From the NCBI GenBank assembly GCA_900550345.1, contig URRX01000047.1:1-9468 (forward strand): DNA of 9,468 nt, written 5' to 3'. How positions within the stretch are numbered: the stretch's first letter is position 1; each line of letters starts with the position of its first letter. Source of the stretch: an uncultured Anaerococcus sp. GTDB taxonomy: Bacteria; Bacillota; Clostridia; Tissierellales; Peptoniphilaceae. Below the pieces are notes generated by a model, which did no database searches, was not told the DNA's origin, and saw only the letters and a list, made by a program, of their open reading frames with translations. Positions 1 through 5,011 of this stretch are shown one piece after another. Made by a program: the position numbers and the translations under genes.

Positions 1-105
1 AATTATAAAAGATAATATTCTAATAACTACAAAAGCTTTGGAAGAATTTTTTGAATCTACATCTTGTTTTAATATAAATTTAAAATAATTTTTTAGAATA
101 TTCAT
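1..105 (-). CDS. 5' end of an unidentified protein, truncated by the window edge
   Basis: An ATG at 105-103 opens a reading frame that stays open for 35 codons to the window edge. It is preceded by a strong ribosome binding site, AAGGAGGG (109-116), at good spacing. The visible protein starts MNILKNYFKFILKQDVDSKN and continues with a hydrophobic stretch (AFVVIRILSFII, residues 24-35). This could be a first membrane segment after a short basic cytoplasmic N-terminus. The gene lies downstream of proC in the same direction with a gap of about 125 bases, so it is either the tail of the proline transcript or has its own weak promoter. Too little is visible to assign a family. The start is well supported by the RBS and the function is unknown. 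Confidence 0.6.
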   Translation of the reverse strand, partial: MNILKNYFKFILKQDVDSKNSSKAFVVIRILSFII

Positions 106-229
106 TTTCCCTCCTTATAATTAGGGTAACATTTAAATTCTAATTATTTCAAATAAACTTTTTTACAAAAATTAAATATCGATTAAAAATGAAATTCAAA
201 ATATTATCATTTAATAATTGAAAAGATCA

Positions 230-997
230 CTACATATTTTTAGACTTATTAAATGATGACTCCACGGCTTTTATTAAACTAGCCCTAAAATTATTTTCTT
301 CTAAGGCCTTTACTCCTTCAATAGTTGTTCCTTTTGGACTTGTAACCTTATCTTTTAAAAGACCTGGATGATCTCCTGACTCTTCCATTAATTTTGCAGA
401 TCCTATTATAGTTTGGGCAATTAATTTATAAGAAATATCTCTTTTAAGTCCACACAAAACAGCTCCATCAGACAAACTTTCTATAAATAAATCTACAAAA
501 GCTGGTAGACAACCATTTATAACACTTGCTGCATCAAATTGATTTTCGTCAATTTTTATAGCCTTACCAAATGAAGAAAAAATTTCTAAAACATTTGAAA
601 ATTCTTCTTCATTTACCTTTGAATTTGGGCAAAGAATTGACATTCCACATCCAACAGATGCAGGAGTATTTGGCATGGTCATGACAATTTTTTTGTCAGA
701 TCCCAATAATTTTTCAAGTTTTTCAAGACTAAAACCTGCTGCAATTGAAATAAAGACTTTATTTTCCAACAAATCTTTTATCTCGTCAATCACTTCTTTA
801 TAATAATTTGGTTTTACAGCCAAAATTATATAGTGAGAATTTTCTACGACTTTTCTATTTTCCATAATAGAGACTTCCTTGTCCTTAAAAAATTCCAAAT
901 TAGATCCTCTGTTAGACAAAAAAAGCTCATTTTTACCCAAAAGACCTTTTGCAATAGCAGAACCCATATTGCCAATGCCGATAACACCAATTTTCAT
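230..997 (-). CDS. proC: Pyrroline-5-carboxylate reductase (ProC)
   Basis: This cytoplasmic enzyme carries out the last step of proline synthesis, the NAD(P)H-dependent reduction of 1-pyrroline-5-carboxylate to L-proline. The protein has 255 residues, close to the family's usual 260-280. The N-terminal Rossmann domain opens with GVIGIGNMGSAIAKGLL (residues 4-20). The family signatures AVKPNYY (60-66), SIAAGFSLEKLE (84-95) and MPNTPASVGCGMS (108-120) follow. The C-terminal dimerisation and substrate domain carries SGDHPGLLKDKVTSPKGTTIEGV (from residue 207), the standard ProC signature. The usual GSGPA loop reads GCLPA (162-166), a mild variant. The ATG start has a full AGGAGG site (1001-1008) just upstream. 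It is separated from proA by a 570-base gap containing the repeat element, so transcription may be uncoupled from proBA. The tail after residue 245 is short and basic. Confidence 0.96.
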   Translation of the reverse strand: MKIGVIGIGNMGSAIAKGLLGKNELFLSNRGSNLEFFKDKEVSIMENRKVVENSHYIILAVKPNYYKEVIDEIKDLLENKVFISIAAGFSLEKLEKLLGSDKKIVMTMPNTPASVGCGMSILCPNSKVNEEEFSNVLEIFSSFGKAIKIDENQFDAASVINGCLPAFVDLFIESLSDGAVLCGLKRDISYKLIAQTIIGSAKLMEESGDHPGLLKDKVTSPKGTTIEGVKALEENNFRASLIKAVESSFNKSKNM

Positions 998-1055
998 ATT
1001 TCCTCCTTATAGAAAAATATATTTATTTTATCTTAAATTTAATCGTTTTATTAAA

Positions 1056-1207
1056 TTAATTCTTCGTTATGTTAGGGCGGAGGAAATGGGGGAGTTTCGA
1101 TTCTCCCCCTTTTTCCTCCCCCTAACAACCCCCACTTTTTTGCCCCCCTGCAACCGACCATTGCATGGAGCTTTTCTTGTAAGAAGCTTCGCTTCTTTCA
1201 AGTTTTT
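1056..1207 (+). repeat. Left unit of the inverted element
   Basis: Reading on the plus strand, the terminal repeat (1056-1070) is followed by a hairpin of about 23 bp at 1071-1126. Its arm blocks GTTAGGG, GGAGGAAA and GGGGGAG pair with CTCCCCC, TTTCCTCC and CCCTAAC, around the loop TTTCGATT. A C-rich linker leads to ACCG and the small hairpin CCAT-TGC-ATGG (1158-1168), then GAGC. Next comes the stem CTTG-T-AAGAAGC, loop TTC, GCTTCTT-T-CAAG (1176-1202), directly followed by TTTTT (1203-1207). That last part has the form of an intrinsic terminator on the plus strand. The unit could be a structured RNA or a DNA hairpin end for a transposase. The sequence alone does not decide. Confidence 0.7.
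1176..1207 (+). terminator. Plus-strand terminator-like hairpin in the left unit
   Basis: The stem CTTG-T-AAGAAGC pairs with GCTTCTT-T-CAAG around the loop TTC (11 pairs with one T-T mismatch), followed at once by TTTTT. It is the counterpart of the minus-strand hairpin in the right unit. No plus-strand gene is seen that would use it, so it is probably intrinsic to the element. Confidence 0.45.
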
Positions 1208-1255
1208 AAAGTTTAATTGCTATTTAAAAATAATTATAAATTTAAGTGAATTATT

Positions 1256-1297
1256 AGAGAAAAAATTGTTTGAACGTAAGTGAGTTATTTTTTCTCT
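1256..1297. repeat. Central AT-rich hairpin of the element
   Basis: AGAGAAAAAAT (1256-1266) and ATTTTTTCTCT (1287-1297) form a perfect 11-bp inverted repeat around a 20-base loop. It lies close to the midpoint of the element (about 1281), so the whole element can fold as one large imperfect palindrome. Confidence 0.55.
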
Positions 1298-1361
1298 TTT
1301 AATGAACTTTGAATTTATTTATTTTGAGCTTTTATTTTTATTATATTTGAATAATCAATTT

Positions 1362-1390
1362 AAAAACTGAAAGAAACTTTAGTTTCTTTC
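1362..1390 (-). terminator. Terminator-like hairpin between proA and proC
   Basis: On the minus strand a 9-bp perfect stem, GAAAGAAAC with GTTTCTTTC around loop TAAA, is followed by AG and five T. It is part of the repeat element. It would be met by RNA polymerase leaving proA and could reduce read-through into proC. The stem is AT-rich, so its efficiency is uncertain. A T-run also follows on the plus side (1394-1398), so it may work both ways. Confidence 0.45.
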
Positions 1391-1507
1391 TAATTTTTGC
1401 TCCCTGCAAGGGCCGGTTAAGGGGGTTCGTTAAAAGAGGTTTAAGGGGAAAAATTGTGGGGACAATCGGAAGTCCCCTAATTTGTCCCCTTAATAACGAA
1501 GGATTAA
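1362..1507 (-). repeat. Right unit of the inverted element
   Basis: Read on the minus strand, this repeats the left unit's layout. The terminal repeat (1507-1493) is followed by a hairpin (1493-1441) with arm blocks TTAAGGGGA and AGGGGAC pairing with GTCCCC and TTTCCCCTTAA around the loop TTCCGATT. That loop differs by one base from the left loop TTTCGATT. Next are ACCGG and the small hairpin CCCT-TGC-AGGG (1412-1402), then GAGC. The stem GAAAGAAAC, loop TAAA, GTTTCTTTC (1390-1369) is then followed by AGTTTTT (1368-1362). Stem sequences differ from the left copy but remain paired. The right unit faces proC, so its terminal hairpin lies in the path of any transcript reading on from proA. Confidence 0.7.
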
Positions 1508-1567
1508 ATAAAAATAGTAATTTATTAAAAGAAAAAGCTCAAATTTCTAAAATAATATTAAAAAAGA

Positions 1568-2830
1568 TTATTCCCTAATTTGCCCCTCTCCCAAAATCAC
1601 ATATTTATAAGTTGTTAACTCATTTAATCCTACTGGTCCTCTTGCGTGGAGTCTTTGGGTTGAGATTCCTATTTCAGCTCCAAAGCCAAATTCTGAACCA
1701 TCTGTAAATCTTGTTGATGCGTTTACATAAACACAGGCTGAGTCAACTTCTTGGACAAATTTGTTTGCCTCTTCTATTTTTTCTGTGATTATTGCATCGG
1801 AATGGCCCGTAGAATATTTGTAGATGTGATCAATTGCTTCGTCTATATTTTCTACTTCTTTTATTGAAAATTCATAGTCCAAATATTCTTTACCATAATC
1901 TTCATCACTTGCAGGACTTGCTCCCTTTATTTTTCCTATTGAATTTTTGCAAGCGTGAACTTTTAATTTGTATTTCTCTACTATTTTATTTAAGCCATCA
2001 TAAAAACTTTGGTCGATATCTTTGTGAACAACTAAACTTTCAAGGGCATTACATACGCCTATTCTTTGAGTTTTGCCATTTTCAAATATCTTTAAGGCTT
2101 TTTCAATATCTGCGTATTTGTCGACATACAAATGGCAATTTCCAACTCCGGTTTCTAAAGTTGGAACACTTGCATTTTTTACAACTGCATTTATCAAAGA
2201 AGCTGATCCTCTTGGAATTAATAAATCTACATAGCCATTTAATTTCATAAGACCAGTTGATGAATCTCTGCTTGTATCATCAATTATTTGAACGATATTT
2301 TCATTAAAACCAGAATTTTTAATGGCGTCTCTTATGGCATTTGCAATTGCAAGGGATGAATTAATTGCTTCTTTTCCACTTCTTAAAATTATGGTATTTG
2401 ATGATTTTATGGCAAGAATTGATGCATCCAAGGTTACATTTGGTCTTGCCTCATAAATCATTGCCAAAGATCCAATTGCAACTGATTTTTTTCCAATCAA
2501 AAGTCCATTTTCTAAAGTTCTAACATCTGTCATTTTTCCTATAGGATCTGGAAGTTTTATCATTTGATCAATTGATAAAATCATTGAATCAATTCTTTGA
2601 TCATCAAGTTTAAGCCTATCAAGAAGTCCTTCTGCCATATTATTTGAAAGACCTTTATCATAATCTTTTTTGTTGGCATCGAGTATATTTTGTCTATTTT
2701 CTTCTAGAGAAATTTTTATATTTTCTAAAATTTTATTTTTATCTTTTGTTGAAAGCTTTACAAAATCTTTTTTGGCTTTTTTGGAAAGCTCTCCCATTTT
2801 AATTAGTTTTTCTTTTAAAGATTGTTCCAA
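1568..2830 (-). CDS. proA: Gamma-glutamyl phosphate reductase (ProA)
   Basis: This is the second enzyme of proline synthesis, reducing glutamyl-5-phosphate with NADPH to glutamate-5-semialdehyde, which cyclises to the ProC substrate. It belongs to the aldehyde dehydrogenase superfamily. The catalytic cysteine is in ETGVGNCHLYVD, about 730 bases into the gene. Family signatures MIYEARPNVTLDA, LIPRGS, KTQRIGVCNALESL and FGFGAEIGISTQRLHARGPVGL are all present. The gene overlaps the end of proB, indicating coupled translation. The start is unsettled. The TTG at 2830 has AAAGGTG ending six bases upstream and is chosen here (420 residues). A GTG at 2839 would sit directly against that site. An ATG at 2797, one base after the proB stop, has no RBS but would still leave most of the domain. 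Length is normal for the family (about 415). Confidence 0.95.
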   Translation of the reverse strand: MEQSLKEKLIKMGELSKKAKKDFVKLSTKDKNKILENIKISLEENRQNILDANKKDYDKGLSNNMAEGLLDRLKLDDQRIDSMILSIDQMIKLPDPIGKMTDVRTLENGLLIGKKSVAIGSLAMIYEARPNVTLDASILAIKSSNTIILRSGKEAINSSLAIANAIRDAIKNSGFNENIVQIIDDTSRDSSTGLMKLNGYVDLLIPRGSASLINAVVKNASVPTLETGVGNCHLYVDKYADIEKALKIFENGKTQRIGVCNALESLVVHKDIDQSFYDGLNKIVEKYKLKVHACKNSIGKIKGASPASDEDYGKEYLDYEFSIKEVENIDEAIDHIYKYSTGHSDAIITEKIEEANKFVQEVDSACVYVNASTRFTDGSEFGFGAEIGISTQRLHARGPVGLNELTTYKYVILGEGQIRE

Positions 2831-3593
2831 TTTCTTCACCTTTCACAATTTTTCTTATATTTTTCAAATCACTTGAATTTGCAATTACAGTATCAATTCC
2901 TCTTTCCATGCAAAGATTAGCAGCATTTATTTTTGTTGCCATTCCGCCTGTTCCAATGGTTGAATATGAATCTTTTCCCATTGATCTTAATTTTTCATCA
3001 ATTACGTTTACTTCTTTGACTAATTTTGCATTTTTGTTTATTCTTGGATCATCAGTATAAAGTCCATCAATATCTGATAAAAGCATCAATAAATCAGCAT
3101 CTACTAATCTAGCAACCACTGATGAAAGTGTATCATTATCTCCAAAATCTATTTCATAAGTTGAAATTGTATCATTTTCATTTACAATCGGAATTACTCC
3201 CATTTCTAACAAATCATTTATAGTATTTTTAGCATTTACATTCATGACCTTGTTGGTTTCTACCATTCTTGTAAGAAGAATTTGTCCTATAGAATAACCA
3301 TATTCTGCAAATGCTTTTAGAAAAGTATTCATCAAAGTTACTTGACCAACTGCAGCTGTAGCTTGTTTTTTACTTATATCATTTCTCGGTCTTTTTACAT
3401 TTAATCTATTTGATCCAGTTGCTATAGCTCCTGATGAAACCAAGATTACCTTGATTCCTTTATTTTCCAAATTTACAATTTCTTTGGCCAAATCTTCTAT
3501 TCTTTCAATATTAACTCCACCATTCTCGTGGCTTACAGAAGATGAGCCAACTTTTATTACAATTTTTTTTAATTCATTACTAAATTCTCTCAT
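2799..3593 (-). CDS. proB: Glutamate 5-kinase (ProB), short form without PUA domain
   Basis: This enzyme makes the committed step of proline synthesis, phosphorylating glutamate with ATP to glutamyl-5-phosphate, and is usually the target of proline feedback inhibition. The 264-residue protein is a single amino acid kinase domain. It shows KIVIKVGSSSV (residues 10-20), VSSGAIATG (52-60), the substrate loop VNENDT (137-142), FGDNDTLSS (150-158), LLSDIDGLYTDDPR (171-184) and the ATP-site GTGGMATKI (214-222). The C-terminal PUA domain of the 367-residue E. coli enzyme is absent. The start chosen is the ATG at 3593, which has GGTGA at correct spacing; upstream ATGs at 3605 and 3629 lack this. The stop overlaps the proA start region. 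A weak promoter lies immediately upstream, behind the terminator of the alcohol dehydrogenase gene. Confidence 0.95.
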   Translation of the reverse strand: MREFSNELKKIVIKVGSSSVSHENGGVNIERIEDLAKEIVNLENKGIKVILVSSGAIATGSNRLNVKRPRNDISKKQATAAVGQVTLMNTFLKAFAEYGYSIGQILLTRMVETNKVMNVNAKNTINDLLEMGVIPIVNENDTISTYEIDFGDNDTLSSVVARLVDADLLMLLSDIDGLYTDDPRINKNAKLVKEVNVIDEKLRSMGKDSYSTIGTGGMATKINAANLCMERGIDTVIANSSDLKNIRKIVKGEEIGTIFKRKTN

Positions 3594-3610
3594 ATTTTTC
3601 ACCATATTAT

Positions 3611-3639
3611 ATTTTATAAGAAAACACAAAAATAAGCAA
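3611..3639 (-). promoter_or_regulatory. Candidate sigma-A promoter for proBA
   Basis: On the minus strand TTGCTT (3639-3634) and TAAAAT (3616-3611) are separated by 17 bases. They lie after the terminator hairpin at 3644-3667 and about 20 bases before the proB start. Transcription would begin around 3604, leaving a very short leader of roughly a dozen bases that still contains GGTGA. There is no room for a T-box or other leader riboswitch here. The boxes are imperfect, so this is moderate evidence. Confidence 0.45.
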
Positions 3640-3643
3640 TTTA

Positions 3644-3667
3644 AAACACCCTTTTTGTAGGGTGTTT
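3644..3667 (-). terminator. Terminator after the iron alcohol dehydrogenase gene
   Basis: AAACACCC pairs with GGGTGTTT in a perfect 8-bp stem around the loop TACAAAAA (minus strand), followed by T and an AT-rich run. It lies 57 bases beyond the adh stop codon. The T-run is short, so termination may be partial. The stem's own A/T ends also give a weak T-run on the plus strand. Confidence 0.6.
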
Positions 3668-3723
3668 AGTATTAAAAATTATTATTATTTGATTTTAAAT
3701 TACTATTAAAATTTTTCAAATTA

Positions 3724-4899
3724 TTAATCTTCAAGGCACATTTCATATATTTTTCTTACATCAGCTGGACTAAGTTCAATAAATCCATTGATTTTTCCTT
3801 TTTCACCACAAGCTTTTTTGCTCATTTGGTCAAAATATTTATCATCAATATTTATTTTTTTAAGATTTGAATCAAGACCTAATGTTTCAAAGAAAAATTC
3901 TTTTACTTTTTCTATTGCCTTTTTGGCAACTTCCATTTGGTCAAGATTTTTATCTATATCAAATACATTAACTCCTAAATCATAAAATTTATGGGCTGTT
4001 GTTTCATTTAATACATATTCCATCCATCTTGGTGTTAAAATTGCAAGTCCTAGCCCATGAGTTATATCATAAAAGGCTGAAAGTTCGTGTTCTATTGGAT
4101 GAACTGTCCATTGAGATTTACTTGATGATGAAACAAATCCATTAATTGCCCAAGAAGATGCCCACATCAAGTTTGCTCTTGCCTCATAATTATTTGGATC
4201 TTTTACAGCAATTGGTCCATATTTTATTACAGTTTTCATCAATGATTCCATCATTCTATCTAGCATATACATTGATTCATCTTGGTTAAAATAATTTTCA
4301 AAAATATGAGATAAAATATCACTTGATCCACAAGCAGTTTGGTACTTACTTACTGAATAAGTTATCTCTGGATTTAAAAATGAAACTTTAGGTCTGGTAT
4401 CAGGATGACCTGATGAAAGTTTTTCTTTTGTTTCAGGATTTGTAATTACTCCTCCATTATCCATTTCAGATCCTGTTGCAGCCATTGTTAAAACTGATAA
4501 AAGTGGAATAGCTGGACTCATTGGCTTTCCTTTAGAAATAAATTCCCAAGGATCAAAATCTGCACATGCCCCTGCTGCCATAAATTTTGAAGCATCAATT
4601 GTAGATCCACCACCAACTGCAAGAATTGCTCCTATATTATTTTCTTTTATAATTTCAACACCTTTTCTTACAGAATCAATTCTAGGATTTGGTTCTATTC
4701 CTGATAGTTCAAAAATTTCTACTCCAGAATTTTTAAGCTCTTTTACTACCTTGTCATATACACCATTTTTTTTAATAGATCCTCCACCATAGGTCAAAAG
4801 AACCTTATTTGAATATTTTTTAACTTCTTCTCCCACAAAATCTAGGGCGTCTTTTCCAAAATGTATTTTTGTAGGAATACTATAAGTAAAATCTAACAT
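3724..4899 (-). CDS. Iron-containing alcohol dehydrogenase (BDH/YqhD-like)
   Basis: This cytoplasmic NAD(P)H-dependent group III alcohol dehydrogenase has 391 residues, the normal family length. The N-terminal nucleotide domain carries TYGGGSIKKNGVYDKV (residues 36-51), typical of the YqhD/butanol dehydrogenase branch, and AVGGGSTIDASK (94-105). The four metal ligands of the family are all visible: D194 and H198 in SSDILSH, H267 in TVHPIEHELS and H281 in THGLGL. The spacing equals that I recall for E. coli YqhD. The branch reduces a range of aldehydes, often as detoxification or as a redox sink in fermentation. The true substrate cannot be read from the sequence. The gene has a strong RBS (AAGGAGGA, 4903-4910). 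It lies downstream of the PTS operon but behind a strong terminator, so it is probably a separate unit. Confidence 0.93.
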   Translation of the reverse strand: MLDFTYSIPTKIHFGKDALDFVGEEVKKYSNKVLLTYGGGSIKKNGVYDKVVKELKNSGVEIFELSGIEPNPRIDSVRKGVEIIKENNIGAILAVGGGSTIDASKFMAAGACADFDPWEFISKGKPMSPAIPLLSVLTMAATGSEMDNGGVITNPETKEKLSSGHPDTRPKVSFLNPEITYSVSKYQTACGSSDILSHIFENYFNQDESMYMLDRMMESLMKTVIKYGPIAVKDPNNYEARANLMWASSWAINGFVSSSSKSQWTVHPIEHELSAFYDITHGLGLAILTPRWMEYVLNETTAHKFYDLGVNVFDIDKNLDQMEVAKKAIEKVKEFFFETLGLDSNLKKINIDDKYFDQMSKKACGEKGKINGFIELSPADVRKIYEMCLED

Positions 4900-4922
4900 A
4901 AATCCTCCTTAATTTTTCATCT

Positions 4923-4952
4923 ATTTTATTTTTACCCAAAAAACTTAATTAA
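4923..4952 (-). promoter_or_regulatory. Weak candidate promoter for the alcohol dehydrogenase
   Basis: On the minus strand TTAATT (4952-4947) and TAAAAT (4928-4923) are separated by 18 bases, between the upstream terminator and the adh RBS. Such AT-rich matches arise easily by chance here. The case rests mostly on the need for a promoter after a strong terminator. Confidence 0.25.
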
Positions 4953-4963
4953 AATTTTTTTAG

Positions 4964-5006
4964 AAAAAAGGCACATCTAACCAAGATAACTTGATTAAAT
5001 ATGCCT
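4964..5006 (-). terminator. Strong intrinsic terminator of the PTS operon
   Basis: Six bases past the EIICBA stop, a 17-bp stem forms on the minus strand with no mismatches (three G-T pairs). It begins AGGCAT, closes on a TTAT loop, ends GTGCCT, and is followed by a run of T (4969-4964). This is a textbook Rho-independent terminator that should isolate the operon from the adh gene. Confidence 0.85.
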
Positions 5007-5011
5007 AAATT

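Larger units (their letters stand above)
1056..1507. repeat. 452-bp structured element with terminal inverted repeats (BIME/MITE-like)
   Basis: The element is bounded by TTAATTCTTCGTTAT (1056-1070) and its inverse ATAACGAAGGATTAA (1493-1507), which match at 14 of 15 positions. Inside, the two halves are diverged inverted copies of one unit. Reading inwards from each end there is a large G-rich/C-rich hairpin, a C-rich linker, a small hairpin following ACCG, then GGAGC, then a second hairpin with a T-run. A central AT-rich hairpin (1256-1297) sits near the midpoint. The G/C runs stand out sharply from the AT-rich surroundings. There is no transposase or other gene inside. Known parallels in form are paired REP elements (BIMEs) and MITEs. 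The family itself is not one I recognise. A target duplication cannot be defined in the AT-rich flanks. Confidence 0.75.
998..1567. other. 570-base gap between proA and proC, non-coding
   Basis: This gap holds the proC ribosome binding site (1001-1008), AT-rich flanks, and the 452-base structured element at 1056-1507. Open frames crossing it on the plus strand have no ribosome binding site, run over hairpin arms or antisense to proC, and give low-complexity protein, so I do not call a gene. No convincing sigma-A promoter for proC is visible between the element and its start. Several TAAAAT/TATAAG-like boxes exist, but the sequence is so AT-rich that they mean little. Confidence 0.7.

Noticed and set aside
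190..222. Possible terminator after proC
   Set aside because: A 5-bp ATTAT/ATAAT stem with bulged TTCA/TGAA extension can be drawn before a TTTCATTTTT run, but it is weak and expected by chance at this base composition.
879..1283. Plus-strand open frame of 134 codons over the proC start and the repeat element
   Set aside because: It runs antisense through the conserved proC N-terminus and then through hairpin arms. It has no ribosome binding site and its protein is compositionally odd, so it is a shadow frame.
1303..1371. Short plus-strand ATG frame of 22 codons in the element core
   Set aside because: No Shine-Dalgarno and a low-complexity F/L/N-rich product. It is easily produced by chance in AT-rich DNA.
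1056..1507. CRISPR array or tRNA/rRNA gene as an explanation for the structured gap
   Set aside because: There are no regularly spaced direct repeats, no cloverleaf with a TTCGA-type T-arm plus CCA end, and no rRNA motifs. The symmetry is inverted, not direct.
1834..2250. Plus-strand open frame of 138 codons inside proA
   Set aside because: It lies antisense to well-conserved proA motifs and gives an L/H-rich product without a ribosome binding site.
3594..3723. T-box or other riboswitch before proB
   Set aside because: Only 130 bases are available, part of them is the adh terminator, and no specifier-loop or antiterminator layout is visible.
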